Source: Gnetum montanum (taxonomy: Eukaryota; Streptophyta; Gnetopsida; Gnetales; Gnetaceae). Taken from it: 64,000 nucleotides of DNA. Positions 23,801 to 36,900 of the stretch are shown one piece after another. The stretch covers positions 82,232-146,231 of the forward strand of contig MNCI01035139.1 in NCBI GenBank assembly GCA_015680685.1, read 5' to 3'. The notes beneath the pieces were generated by a model, which was not told where the DNA came from, did not search any database, and worked only from the letters and a program-made list of their open reading frames with translations. Each line of letters starts with the position of its first letter. Position 1 is the first letter of the stretch. The position numbers and the translations under genes are program-made.

Positions 23801-25497
23801 TTCCTAGGATTTCTTTACCATTGTAGCAGTTCACACAAACAAGAAAAAGTAAAAAGAAAAACAAAATAGAAAAATAGCAGAAAAACTAGAACACTCAAGC
23901 ATGCAAACATGAACTCACAATCTAACATACTAGGTTTGAACGGTGACAGGAACGATGGAAGATCCATCGACATGTCTTCAATGGTGATCAGCCTAAGGGA
24001 TGCCCAATCCCCATCCAACCAGTTGATCTCCCTACACCTATCATAAAACTGGGAGTACCAGGTTGGATAGGTTTTGTATTCACCCCCACATTGGCCTATC
24101 ATGTTGGTGCACTTATTCCCGATAGAGGAAAACTCCCACAACACCATTTGTGCCAAGGCCAAGGCATCAGTATCACTGTGAAGCCCATTCTTGTTGATGA
24201 AAAACCTGGTAACAAAGAAAAACCACATGCACTATTAACACTTTTTCCTAGCGTAGCATGCATTGCATAGTGTAGCAAAATATGTTTACAGAACTCACCC
24301 GCCAGCACAATAAACGGTTCTTGGTGGGTTCTGAAAACACATTTCCATGTGACGAGTAATGAACAACGTGTTGTATAGTTGGTAGTAGTTATATTTAGGC
24401 ATTTCCTAGATCCAAGCTAGACACCTCAAGATTTTTGGGCCCTAGTTGGATCCTTCTACCTACCCACCTCCAATTTCTCCTTTGATTAGAAATTTTAGGA
24501 TCCCCTAGTTTGCCCCAGGCAACAGGGTTTCTGTAATTACAACAGCTGCCTCCATTGACAAGTGTGACCAAAAAATCACACTAATGTATTGAAGGAGAAA
24601 TTGTAGGAAGTTTCACATGCCTTCCTATAACCAAACTGCCTGCTTCTCCACACGTGCGTGGGGTGGAGAAATGTTGGCCATCCTTTCACTTAGGTAGCAC
24701 AGGACCCCTACAATTTCTAGGATAATCAAAATGGGCCTTAGCATCACCCTGCATAACACAATGGCAAACGTTAACATCATGTTCGAGTAGAGTTCTCTTG
24801 TAGCGTAGCAGGATTAGCTGTTTACAAATAATGTAGCATAACTCTTTCTTTGCATGTACCGTAGCAGAAACACAAAAGCAATAGCGTAGTGATGGGATAT
24901 CACCAATGCATTAACCTAAAAGTCTCACAACTCACTGGCCTAGCGTAGCAACAAAAATTCAAATACGGATTACGAATATAAGAATTTAATATGCTGCAAA
25001 CATTTTAGCAAATCCTTTGACATATAAAATGATTCATGCTACGCTGTATTAGACACGTGTTATGCTGCCAAATCATGCATGTGCCCAAACCCTCTTGAGG
25101 GTCGTGCACTACCCTATTTGCATGTTAGATTGGAAGGATCACCTAAACTCCCTTGACAAAGTAGTAAAAATAATGGCGGTCTCGGCAATGTTGCATGCAA
25201 CCTTAGCATAGCGCCCATACACCGTTGTGGCCGAATCGGCAATAGCAGCAGTGTAATGGCCAAAATTACAACAAAAGAGATGACAGAAAACATAGGCTTC
25301 AAAATGAAAAATAAAATGAAAAAGGAAAGCAGAGACAACAACGATAGCATAGAGAACAAAGGTAGTGTAGAAACTTATCGGGCCAATGGGGTCTCCTCTC
25401 GTACCATGACGCATGCTTGCGACAGATGCCCCAGGGTTTCTTTCACCTCGTCTACCTTGGCAAGTAGTAGGTGTTTGCGTTCTCTTTTGGGTGCCAT
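20803..25497 (-). pseudogene. Intron-containing antisense gene inside Tat element B, function unknown
   Basis: Minus-strand exons with GT-AG borders: E1 from the ATG at 25497 (MAPKRERKHLLLAKVDEV; 3' limit unsure); E2 25296-25143; E3 24748-24299; E4 24205-23931; E5 about 23825-22816; E6 22668-22197; E7 22112-21981; E8 21801-20979; E9 20877-20803. Introns are 84-394 bp. At E2/E3, E3/E4, E6/E7, E7/E8 and E8/E9 the phases match and restore one frame. E3 has a hydrophobic start (ILIILEIVGVLCYL); E4 ends ITIEDMSMDLPSFLSPFKP; E6 is Glu-rich with CTEC; E8 has a coiled-coil-like part and ends IDLDHIPPRTDVVPSR; E9 is acidic and ends in TGA. About 1,100 codons. Stops (mainly TAG) and a few frameshifts show decay. 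No family recognised. It could be a captured host gene or a Tat accessory gene. Confidence 0.6.
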
Positions 25498-25632
25498 TGT
25501 CTTGGTTGCAGATTATTTCTTAGTCGCTACGCTGAATTATTTTTTCTCTTTGACAATACAACCACTCTACACTCTGGATGTGGGCTCCAAGCTCTTACAA
25601 TGAAAATGACAAGTTTACCAGGGGTAAACCCC

Positions 25633-25640
25633 TATTTATA
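25633..25640 (-). promoter_or_regulatory. TATA box of the antisense gene
   Basis: The minus strand reads GGTATAAATAGGGG, a full plant TATA box 136 bases before the first ATG. It is not part of any LTR. Confidence 0.55.
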
Positions 25641-25804
25641 CCGAATGTGGTAAATGGAAATTTTCCATTTTCACATCCTGATTAATGTGGGATGTTTTGT
25701 ATAGTATAGCATTCTTGAAAAAGTGTAGCAGCACTATTTGCATCATGGTAGGTGGGCCCAACCAAAAATTTTGTCCCTCCTTAACCAGCCACTTACCTTT
25801 GTAG

Positions 25805-26070
25805 AGATGACTCGTTAGCGGTCCACAAAGACCTTAAACTAGTAGTCTTGACTCACAATTTCGACCATGGTTAATAGTCTGCAAAGACCTTAAACTAATA
25901 GCTTTAACCATCACAAACATAAACCGTTAGCATCTGCAAAGACCTTAAACTAGCACTTTTGACACACAAATATAACCTATTAGAAATCTACAAAGACCTT
26001 AAACTAATACTTTTGATTTTACACACACAACTTGTTAGCAATCCGCTACGACCTTTAACTGGTAGATTAC
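25805..26070. repeat. Tandem array 2: about 55-bp units with the core ACCTTAAACTAGTA
   Basis: The core starts at 25831, 25887, 25942, 25996 and 26051, a spacing of 54-56 bp, about twice 27. It resembles the cores of arrays 1 and 3. It lies between the promoter of the antisense gene and the pol part of element B. Confidence 0.8.
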
Positions 26071-26208
26071 AAACTTTGTATTATAGTTTACAATTATTTC
26101 GACTATTTCATATTTTATTGCAACTTTGCAAATGTTTTCTACATGCCATTGCTACAGATAGGTATCACTTGATTTCACATTTATTTCATTATGGCAAGTT
26201 GAGCGAGA

Positions 26209-27800
26209 ATGACAATGCATTATGATCTATCTTCATCTCTAGCCTTGGTAGGTCCACATGGCGAGCTTAGTAGACAACTGGACCCAGAGTCAATAGATTG
26301 GGAGTCGTCTGCTTGTAGTATAGTGGCATCCTTAGAAACATCCCCAGATTGGCCCGAACACCTAGTCCAAGCCTTAGATTTAGAGGCTGGGGATGTAACT
26401 GAGGACCCTCTCATTGAAACGCCTATGACTACATCTAAGGGGAAATTAAAAACATTAAAACTTAGCTCCCTCCTAGATTCACAAATGCATAAAGATATAT
26501 CTTAGATCCTACAACATAACATTGATGTATTCGCATGGTCTTATAACGATATGCCAGGTTTAGATTTGAGGCTTATATAGCACAACATTGTCTTAGACCC
26601 AAAAATGAAGGCAGTCAAGCAAAAGGCTCGCAAGGTCAAACCAAAGATCGCACTGGCCATACACAATGAAATCACTAAGCTGTATAAATCTAGTTTCATC
26701 CAGGCAGTTGACTACTTGGAATGGGTGTTGAACATCGTTGTAGTTGCTATGAAAATGGGAGAAATACAAATCTGTATAGACTTCCAGGATCTGAACAAGG
26801 CAATGATCAAGGATGACTTCCCATTGCCGAGTATTGATCAACTCATCAACACTATCACTGATCATGCTCTGTTATCCTTCATGGATGGTTTCTTCAGCTA
26901 CAACAAAATTTGTATCAACCCAGAGCATTAGTTAACAACAACTTTCATGACCCAATGGGGTATCTTTACTTATACCATGATGTCCTTTGGGCTCAAAAAT
27001 GCTAGAGCAACCTACCAAAGAGCCATGACATATATCTTTAGTGACTACATCCTAGAAACACTTAATGACTATGTGGATGACATAGTAGTCAAATCTAAAG
27101 AGGTTGCTAATCATCCCAAAGATCTAGGTGTAGCCCTCAAACGCTGCCAGATGCATGATTTACGCCTCAACCTAAAAAAGTATGTCTTCGTGGTAAGAAC
27201 TGGATGCATGATAGGGTTTGTAATATCAGAGGCTAGAATACGAGTGGATCCTAATAAAGTTAAGGCCATCGTTAATCTAACACCTTCTACAAACCTTAAA
27301 GAATTATGTGGGTTGCAAGGTAGAGTGCAGTTCATTAGAAGGTTTATAGCAAAGTTGACTGACAAGTTAAACCCCATGCAACACTTACTAAAGAAAGGGG
27401 TTAACTTTGAATGGATAACACAATGCCAACAAGCCTTCGATGACTTGAAGAAAGAGCTTTTATGCCTCCCAACTATGCATCCACCACAGAAGGATAAGTC
27501 TTTCTATGTCTACCTTGCCACCTTTGACACATCTATTGTGGCACTGTTATGTTAGAGAAGAGACGAGGACTCTGACATTCTAGTGTATTAATTAAGTCAT
27601 GCATTTGGTAGCATATGAGGCAAAATACAATGAGGTGGAGAGAAATTTCCTCGCCCTAGTGTTTGCATTAAAAAAGTAGAGCCATTATCTATTCCGTAGC
27701 AAATTTAACATTATTTGCAAAAGTAATGTCCTATGGGCTATCAAGAACAAGCTATATGAAAGTAGCAGGATAGCTTGGTGAAAAGCAATAACTGCAGAAT
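26209..27800 (+). pseudogene. Reverse transcriptase and RNase H of element B
   Basis: The linker with DVFAWSYNDMPGLD (26527 on) is typical of the start of the Tat RT frame. RT motifs: KMGEIQICIDFQDLNKA (26755), FPLPSIDQLI, FMDGFFSYNKI, TYTMMSFGLKNARATYQ (26968) and the catalytic YVDD at 27070-27081, which is intact. The thumb and RNase H region follows (FEWITQCQQAFDDLKKELL, 27408). After 27555 the RNase H frame is shredded by stops. Stops also at 26503, 26578 and 26929. Confidence 0.85.
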
Positions 27801-27939
27801 TCGATTTGCATTATGTGAGTCAATCATCAATGAAGGGTCAAGCCATAGCTATGCAGCTTATAACCTCACCTATCGATGATCAAGCAATCATAGACCTTGA
27901 ATTCCCTAACGAGCATGTTAACACTATCAACTCTGTCCC

Positions 27940-28335
27940 ATTACATCTCGAGGAAACTTTGCATTTCAATGGTGCCTCAACTACATGAGCTGGTAGTGCA
28001 GCTACCTTCATTACATTTCCCTCCAGGGATATTTAGCCATTTTCTTATCGGTTCGTGTTCCTTTGTACGAACAATATGGCAAAGTACGAAGGACTCCTCA
28101 AGGGCCTTTTAGTAGCCCAAGCATTAAAAATTCAACACCTAGTGATTCACGGTGATTCACAACTCATTGTGAATCAAATAACTGAGGTCTATGCCTGCAA
28201 AGATACATACCTACAGCCCTATTGCAATCTAGCCAATAGTTTGCTTATACAGTTTGCAATAATGGATGTTCAACACGTGCCACACACTAAGAACACCATA
28301 GCAGATGCCTTGGCCACCCTAGCATTAAATGTGCC
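27940..28335 (+). pseudogene. Second (archaeal-type) RNase H of element B
   Basis: This domain defines the Tat lineage. LHFNGAST (27960) aligns with the usual FDGAS; NNMAKYEGLLKGLLVAQAL (28070) with the usual AEYEAL; then LVIHGDSQLIVNQITE and VPHTKNTIADALATLA. Two of the four catalytic acids are changed: Asp to Asn at 27968-27970 and Glu to Lys at 28082-28084, both G-to-A. The other two Asp are kept. One frame change lies between 28020 and 28055. Confidence 0.85.
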
Positions 28336-28599
28336 CCCACACTTGTTCGCAAGTTTTTCCACTTCAATAACCGAGTGTGCGAAACCTATCACTCAAGCGA
28401 TACATGTAGCCTCTGTAAGTGCTATGGATACCCAGGAGTGGTACGCCAACATTAAAGCCTATTTGCAACATGGAAAATCCCCACACGGATTGAAATCTAC
28501 TCAGAGGGATGTGATCTGCAGGCGTGCTTGGCAATATGTACTCATGGGAGATAACGCTTTATGCAAATGCTCCTTTAATGGGATATTGCTAGCATGCAT

Positions 28600-29678
28600 A
28601 AATGAGGAATAGGCGCAAAAGGTCATTAATGAGGTACATGAAGGACTGTGTAGTGGGCACATAGCCCCTTGGGCAATTGCAACAAAAATTAGATGCCTAG
28701 GGTAGTATTGGCCTCACATGGATCACGATTGCCTAGCCAAAGTTAAGACTTGTGACACATGCCAATGATACGCAAATCTTATACACATTTCACCTACATA
28801 ATTGCACCCCATGCAGATCATGTGGCCATTCCAATGATGGGGACTAGACATTATAGGACCTATCAAACCTAAGTCTTACATGGGGCATATCTTCATCATC
28901 ACTGCCACTGAGTACTTTACAAAGTGGGTGGAGGTTATTCCCCTTAGGAAGACTACATCTCAACAGGTTTGCCACTTCATATTAGATAACATCATGATAA
29001 GGTTTGGGCTTCCCATGACTATTGTGACTAACAATGGGCCACAATTTAGTAGCACGTAAACCAAAACCTTTTGTAGCAACCTTGGCATCAGGCTCATTCT
29101 CCTCGCCATACTACCCACAGGTGAACGGATAGGTAGAAGCTACAAACAAAGCCATCATCAACTTGCTTAAAAAAATTCTTAGCAGTAGCAAGAGGTGATG
29201 GCACGAGAAAATCCTCTATGTGCTATGGGCTTATAGAATGACATGTAGAATGGCGATAGGTAAAACCCCTTACAACCTAGTTTATGGATCTAAAATGGTG
29301 TTACCCCTTGAGTTGTAGGTACCATCACTTTGAATGATCCTATCAAACATCATAAATGAATCCCAAAACAATGAGTCAAGGATTATCGACCTCAACTCCA
29401 TAGAGGAGGAGCGTGCACAAACACTTGGCCACATCGATCGATATCAAGACAAGTAAAAGTAGAAGCATCATGAAAATCTACATCAATGGACAATAAAAAA
29501 GGAAGACCTCATTCTCAAGGCTATCCGTGAACATCTGAACAAGTTCTCAGCAAACTGGGAAGGTCCATACATGGTCATGAAAGCCTACGAGAACAGAGCC
29601 TTCAAGTTGGTAGACATGGATGGTAAAGAGTTTGCAAACCCTATGAATCACTCGTATCTTAAGCCATACAACATCTAA
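28600..29678 (+). pseudogene. Integrase of element B
   Basis: The HHCC region ends in KTCDTCQ (28747). The core has LDIIGPI (28842), TEYFTKWVEVIPL and IVTNNGPQFSS, where the second catalytic Asp is Asn (29030-29032, G-to-A). After frame changes near 29060-29330 the C-terminus resumes with NKFSANWEGPYMVMKAY and NHSYLKPYNI, then TAA at 29676-29678. No chromodomain. Confidence 0.8.
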
Positions 29679-29707
29679 TGCATGAGCAAGGTAAGCAAAT
29701 CATCTGA

Positions 29708-30085
29708 TACAATGTAAAACTGGCAAAGCTCATTTTCTATGATGTAAAATTGGCAAAGCTCATTTACTACGACGTAAAACTAGCAAAGACAGTCCCCTAT
29801 GACTATAAATTGGTGTAGATAGTCTACTATGACTATAAACTGGCAGGTCCACCATGATGTAAAACTAGCACAGCTTGTCTACTATGACGTTAAACTAGCA
29901 CAGACAGTTTGCTATGACTTTAAACTGGCCCATCCACCATCCTCTATGACGATAAACTGGCATAGTGGTCTACTTGGACCTTAAACTATTACAACATCCT
30001 GCTAGGACCTTAAACTAGTACACCATAGTCTTCTTGGACCTTAAACTAGCACACCATGGTCTACCAGGATGTTAAACTGGGTTTG
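29708..30085. repeat. Tandem array 3 after INT: about 30-bp units, core GAC.TTAAACTAGCA
   Basis: Thirteen degenerate units, each with TAAAACTGGCA or TTAAACTAGCA, spaced 26-33 bp, directly after the INT stop. Tandem repeats in the 3' untranslated region are known for Tat/Ogre elements and can seed satellites. Confidence 0.85.
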
Positions 30086-31432
30086 TGGCACATTGACTTC
30101 AACATGCATCCATGACCACCACAAGCAAGAAAGCATGCCCTATGCCAACATGGGGTGAGACATTGCAATTGTAGAATGCAGTTCACAATGCCAAGAAAAC
30201 ACTCTCTAGAATATATGCAATGTCATCACCCCTGGCATCTTACTGATCCTCTAGAGATGTCGTCTGCCATCTTGCTAACCTTCTAGAGCTACCGCTACTG
30301 TTGGTTGTCACCTTGGCAGTAGCTTCTGTGGTCCGTGCCTACCGCTAGAGTCCCAGAACTATTTTGGCCCAGCCACAAAGTTGTTGTCCTCAAGTCCCTA
30401 CTCTTATTCAGGCTTACAAGACGTTCAACTGTTAAGCCTCCTCGCTTATAGTTGAATTACATGATGTTTTCCTTGGGTAGGGATTCTTGAACACTCACCT
30501 CACCATAATTCCTAGCCACCTCAATGCCAACTCCTTCACGTTGATGCTGCCAAAACCGCTGCTAGCCTTTCTAGTTTGGACATCGAATGACTTAGCAGCA
30601 AAGTCCATAATTCTAGCAGTGCCCAAACCAACCAAGATCTTTTCCTTCACTTTGCTTAATGGTTGTTTCTTTTGGTTTGCTCTCTATTGCATTTGCAGGG
30701 TACGTACCAGAGGGGCATCGGTCAAAGGTGTGTTTCGCCAAGGTGGCAAGACACTACATCATTCCAAGGTGATCATCCTAACTAGCTTGGCTACTTTAGA
30801 GTGCACATCTTATCCTCCCCCTTAACCTCCTTTACCTCATTTCATACACCCACGATTCTCCTCCTTACACCTCCTTTTACAAATTTTCCCAATGGCTGTA
30901 AAGTCCTCCCATATGCTCAATTGCAAAGTCCATGACATACGTAATGCAATTCACTGCATGGGAAGCATTTGTAGGTAGGTCAAATCCCCACATGGATGTA
31001 ACGCAACTCATCCTAGGGAGGAAACACCTATCCTACAACAACAAGGTTGTTTGCAAAGGAACATGGGAAAACAGCAAAAGAAAAGCATAAAGGAGAAAAA
31101 GCTCAAAAACATGCATCCCCAAAACAAATGGCACATCAGCTATTTCGCAATAACCATCTCTAAGCATTCCAATGAGAGGTTAGATGCCTACAAAAAAAAG
31201 ATGCCCATGCATATCAACTCCCTCACAAGCATTCCGACGAGGGACTATGCTATACTACATCTTTCCCCTTTTGAAGCTATCCCCGCAGATCCACCTTTTC
31301 CACTTTTCCTACATAACTATCCTAGCACTCTCAAGCGTAGCTGAGCAACATCTCAAAAATTACTGAAGAGTGATGTTAGCATCTTATCTGTCATGGTGTT
31401 TCATATTCTTTGTTGGCATCTCTCAGGCCATT
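30086..31432. other. 3' untranslated region of element B
   Basis: No convincing frame; the open stretch at 30487-30825 has no recognisable motif. The last 400 bases match 2272-2709. A polypurine tract is missing: compared with the left copy about 30 bases just before the LTR are gone. Confidence 0.6.
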
Positions 31433-33066
31433 GAAACACCGTAAAATTTCAAGGTACCCTTGCTCCACCAGGGTCTTGGAATTGAGGTGGGCATTTCCAA
31501 AAGTGTAGTATCATGATAGTTTAGTAGGAAGTGGATGCACTAAGGTTATACTATCCAGTCCAACAATTTTCTATCTCCAGAGCTAACAGGCCTAATGGAC
31601 TCTTTGGCCTACACACCTTGACAATTTACTCGGTTATCTATCTAACTAGAAACTATGCTAGGAGTTGTCAGTGGTGCTCAGGATGGGCAAAACAGTTCAG
31701 CAAGTTTTCTAGTGAAGAAGTCCACTACGTTGTGCGGCATAGCAGGCCTTCAGAAGATCGATCAAGCATCCTAGTTTCAGCAAGATGTTTGCGCAAGGCA
31801 AAGTCAAAATTTGGCCAAAACATGGTACTACGCTACAAAGCGTAGCGCAGCATAGTAAGGGCGAAACATGTGAAGACCCCTCTACCAAACCATTTCAGCA
31901 AAAGAACTACATCCAACAGCATTGTGGCTTCCAAAGCTACTCTATCTCAATTAGCTCTTAGACCAAAAGAAAATTTTTCTTGTGAAACATCGCAATTTTA
32001 ACAAAAATGCAAGTTACATTGGCTACTATGCTATGCTACCCTACATAGCATAGCATAGCATAGCAAAGATGTGCATCGCTACAAATGCTCCAAAGGTTAG
32101 CTTGGCATACACCAAGACTTTCAAAAAAAGGTAATGGCTCCAAGAAAATCTTTTATTTAAACCTATGGCTATGCTGCGCTACGCTACATAGCGTAGCATA
32201 GTGTAGCAAGTAGCTATGCTACGCCAATATGCTACACTGCACAGTGTAGCACAACATAGTGAGCCGCTACGCTACTTCATTTCTGCTTGCACTATTAGCT
32301 CACTAGATTCCAACATCTCTAGCTTCAACAACATGGTTGCAGCGTAACAAGTTCACGACCAATTTTTCACGTCTACGCAATTTGGGCACATCAGCATCTT
32401 GTGGCGTCCAGAACATGTGGCACCTAAACTATGTTTCTCGCTTGCTCCTGGACCTATAAATACCCCAGTGAACAATGTTCAAGGGGTTGGCAATTTGTTT
32501 TTCAATTTTTTTGGCAATTTGGTTGGTTGGCATTTTGAGCATCTTTGAGCATTAGCACTTTTAGTTGGCTTGTTAGCATTTAGCATAATAGGCTTGTTGG
32601 CATTTTGCATTAATTAGCTTTCTTGTTGGCTTGCAAGTTTGCATTCAAGAACACTGTTGACATATTTTGAGCAGCTTGGTCACTCTTGAACTCTTGGTGC
32701 ACCTCCAATGTTGTGTAACTTGTTATACATCTTTCAAACAAAGTAAAGAATTCAACTTGCTACCCTATGACAGTGCATTTTATTACTCGAGTTTACTTTG
32801 CTATCTCTTTATTGTTATTGTTGTTTGGCATTACTTTATTCATTCTCACGTTTACCGATCATCGATTTTATCATGCGTATTTGGCATTTCAAACAACATT
32901 CACATAAGGTTAAGTTACACCAATTAAGTTCCTATCTGATTGACTAGACCATTCATGGCATCCCATTTCTGTTCTATCTAGCATGACCCTTGCATGGATC
33001 TGGGGTTAAACTGTTCACCCAACAACCTCTCGGTGTTTCTAGCCACCGACATTTTTGGTCGCTACA
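31433..33066 (+). mobile_element. 3' LTR of element B (1,634 bp)
   Basis: Begins TGAAACACC and ends ...GGTCGCTACA. It aligns with 2710-3743 plus 15494-16075. TATA box at 32455-32462 (CCTATAAATACC). TAGCR arrays at 31825-31860 and 32020-32275. Confidence 0.85.
32020..32275. repeat. TAGCRTAGC hairpin-like array in the B 3' LTR
   Basis: CTACATAGCATAGCATAGC at about 32041 and GCTGCGCTACGCTACATAGC at about 32173 are opposed by reverse-complement runs, giving predicted hairpins. Confidence 0.7.
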
Positions 33067-33900
33067 AGTGTCATGTAGATCTACCTCCCAATTTTGTAAG
33101 GAACTCTATCCTCCTTTTTTTTAACTTGAGTACAAGTTTATAGTTAGTTGTAGGGGTATGATAAATCACATTTTATGGTGGCTATGATATTGTGCATCTA
33201 ATATTAGAGCCAAAATATCATATCCCTAATATCATATCTCATGATGTGACATCATATATCCAATATTGTTCCACATGTGCTTGCCTATAAATACAACACT
33301 TAGGCACATTGTTGAATAAAAAATTCAATCCGTCCTTAGCGAAACTCTTTCATTTTGTTTCTATAAACTTAAACTTAGTAGTTAGAAATGTGAATGTCCA
33401 TAGTGTAGTGTCAACAAGTGAATAAAATCTTTATTCAATCATTTTGTGCTTTGGCACAAGTGTGAAAAACAAGAAAGATCAAGCTATTTCTCACTATTAC
33501 AATATTCTCCTAGATTTACTGTTTACACTTAGAATAATTTTTTTACCATTTTCTAGCTTAATGATTTACCTTTCTTAAGCACTTTACTTTTACATATTCA
33601 TGTTAAGTTAAATGAGTATGAATAATCTCAAGCACTTAAGTGTGACTACTTGGTAACATAGTAGAGCTATAGCTTGGTATGCCCAGTAGCAGTATACTTG
33701 GTAATCCCAATGGTAGTTACACAAATCCCAAGGTGTGAATAGAAAATTAGGATCAAATACTCATCACCACAAGCTAGAATAGTGTTTACTATTTTCTTTA
33801 GACTTAGAATTATTTTCACACTTTACCATTGTAGCTATGAGATATGACCCATCAACATCAATATATCATACACCTCACTAAGATCTAAACCATATGCATA
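33067..33900. other. LTR- or promoter-like AT-rich segment
   Basis: A TATA box TATAAATA lies at 33286-33293, followed by CAACACTTAGGCACATTG and later AATAAAATCTTTATTC, a sequence texture like an LTR R region. A 15-base inverted repeat (ATGATGT/ACATCAT) lies at 33241-33255. No partner LTR was found, so the identity is open. Confidence 0.3.
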
Positions 33901-36900
33901 GATTATACTAGCTTTAGGTGGGAAGACAACAATCCCAAACTTTAACCAATTACTAGCATATTCACATTGCCTTGTCCATGGATTATGATTGGGCTACACA
34001 TGAACACTCATATCTTGTAAGGTTGGGTGTTGGATTACTCCACCACTCATCAATCACTTATCTTTTTGACAATATTTGGAATGTTAGAATAGAACATTCT
34101 AAAGATTCAAAGAGTATTAGTAAAAGATGTTTTTTCTACAATCCTTAGAAACTTGAAATTTTGATTATTCCATTGAGGGACATTCCAATGGCACATGCTA
34201 CAATTAAGATGATTAGTCATATCCACCCTCAAGTTAGTTGCACACTCTAACCTCTTTAATAGAATAAGGTTTATGATTGTTTCTTCAATTGCCATTGGAA
34301 AATGCCTACTTTGCATGTAGTAGTGAAGGTTCAAGGAAAACTTCATTAAATTATGGATATTCTACATTCTTATGGAGCCTTAGGCTCAACACCTAATAAT
34401 AGCCTATCCTTTAATGTAATGGATCTTGATGCTTTTTAAAAAATATTTCCCAAGGTTTCCTAATTGGAAGGTGATTTGGAAACTTCATTATCACCTTGCG
34501 CTTTGATCTTTTATTTATCTCATGATGCAAGGGGCTATTCTTAGCCATGATAAGCTTTAGTGAAGAGGGATTAACATGGTATCTTGTTTCATCATCTATA
34601 ATGATGAAAGTGAAACAAAGGCTCACTCATTTCATAATTGCAACTACTCTAAGACTTCTAATAAGATTCTTCATATGTAGACTAGCATCCACTTGAATCA
34701 TTATTAGAAAATAGTCCTCTCTAAACATATCATAAGAAATTATTTGTATGGATTTTCATTATGAGCATTAATGACCTCATCTATTTTGTTAGAACACAAC
34801 ACCCATATCTTCCAAGGTAGATTCTCATGCTCTCCTTATGAAATTGTTTCAAAGGCCATTATGAATTTTTAGTTGTGAAAAAATGGTCATCTTTGTGACA
34901 TGGCTACTATGCATGTCTATGAGCTTCAAATGCATGAGTTGACAAGTCATGGTGACATGTGCTTCTTTATTGCTTATCCTATGCTTGTTAATATTGGTTC
35001 AGCATAGTACTTTGAGAATATTTATCTATGCTTGACATGCTAGATTGTCTAGGTTGTCGTCTCTTACCTTAATGATAATTTTCTAATTGATGGCATGTAT
35101 GTAAGGGTTTCTTTGTATTCCATTGCTCTTACCATTAGCTTATTCTACATTGATCTCTTTATCTTGCGAGCTAATCAACATGAAGTCTATATCATTCAAT
35201 AGTTCTTTAAGAGTTTGTAACTCCAAATAAGTGGCATGGTGCTTCTATGCATGGCAAATTTACCATCATCTAGGCTACATTAGCCTCTCAAGCTATATCA
35301 TATTTAATCTTCAATTCCAATGTTTCCATTATAAGAAGTTTTCATTTTAAGTTGCTTTGTTACTTTTGTCCTAGAAAGCCCTTAAATACTATGAATATTC
35401 CAAAGTGTCTTGCTTTAATTTGCCAAAAATTGTTTAGTGATGAGGGTTCATATCTTGTGTGCTCTCCATTTTGGGCTTCTCATCCTACTCATTAAGCATG
35501 CCCAAGGCCTATTATTGGTTTCACTACATCCACTAGTGGCACTTTCAACTTCTTCCATTGTAGTGCCTTAGGCAAGCATGCTTCCTTGGGGGTATGATGT
35601 CTTTCTTGCTTCTCTGAGTACTTTTTCATCATATGCAACAATTGTTGAGGATGTTTGCACACCCTTCAATTCTTTGGTACTAGAGTATGAACCTTAGCAT
35701 TCCAAGGGAGACTCAAATGCATAGGTTATCATTACTCTAAGTGTTTGCAACTGCTTAGTAGCTAGTCAGCCAAGCTAATCTAGATGGTTCAATTCTCATT
35801 CTTTATGAATTTAATGAATCATTTGTCAACTATAGAGCTAGAACTTAAGGATTGTGGTGTTGCTGCAAGTTAGAATCTACTGGCAAAAGAAAGGTAGAGG
35901 AATATTTAGTTATTATGTTTTTATTAATTTTATTTTTCTTTGTCTTTTTACTATAGTTAATTATTGTTTGACTCACTTGCATGTTAATAATGGCCAATTA
36001 TGGTGTTTATAACTACAATGCATGGTATGTATAATCACTAGGTGATTGTCCTTAGAATTTAGACATACATTGTGTGTATAATTAGGCAAAAATTAGGTTA
36101 TGGTGTGTATAATAATAGGAACATTTGTGAATTTTTTGCTTGATGTGTATCATCAAATGGTGGGCTATGGTGAGTACAATCAAAGGATGAGACAAATTTA
36201 AAATAAGGATGTAGTTGGCTAGATCATTATTTTCCTTGAAGGTGGGTTCAAGACTTTTATGGCTTTCATGCATAAAAGCTAAGATACTAGATGCTTATGG
36301 ATAGCATCCTTGCGAATGTTTTTGGTTCAGAGAAATTTGTTTATAACATTTGTTTTAGAACTAGTGGTGTCCTTTTTAGTCAGAACCTAACCTAGGGTGT
36401 TATGGATGGAGTTTACTCTATGAATGAAGAACCCTAACTCTTCTTGCATATTGTGTATGTAGACGATGCAAGTGCAAGTGTTGGAGTAAGGAGGGCTGGA
36501 TGATGACTACACTAGTGCCAGATAATGATGCACTATGTGCCAAGGTTTTGATTGCTAAGTAGATTTTCTTAGCTAATGATATAACATAAAAACTAAATAG
36601 AGGCTATTGTTATGTTACTTTGTTGTATTTTATCATATAATAAAGACTTTTTTATAAGCATGGATTTTGAGTTTGGTTTAAAAAAATAGGTGAGAAAAAT
36701 GAAAGCATTCCTTTCTTGAGAGACTGTAAATGAAAGTTTTATCTTATACACTTGTTTACAATCTATTGTAATATTTTGTTCTTGTCTTTTAATAGGCAGT
36801 GGTCCCGGGCAGTGGGCCGTAACGATTTGGCAGCTTCTTTCAAGCACCATCGGGATAAAAATTTATAATGATAAGCAACGATTTAGACGTTGCAACCTTA

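Larger units (their letters stand above)
2710..33066 (+). mobile_element. Tat-type Ty3 retrotransposon (element B), interrupted by 3744-15488
   Basis: Order: LTR, PBS, gag, PR, tandem array, antisense gene, second array, RT-RNH, aRNH, INT, third array, 3' region, LTR. The second RNase H (aRNH) between RNH and INT is the hallmark of the Tat lineage. The internal region, about 15.3 kb, is very long, as in Ogre-like members. No target duplication is found because the left side joins another copy's 3' end. Confidence 0.8.
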
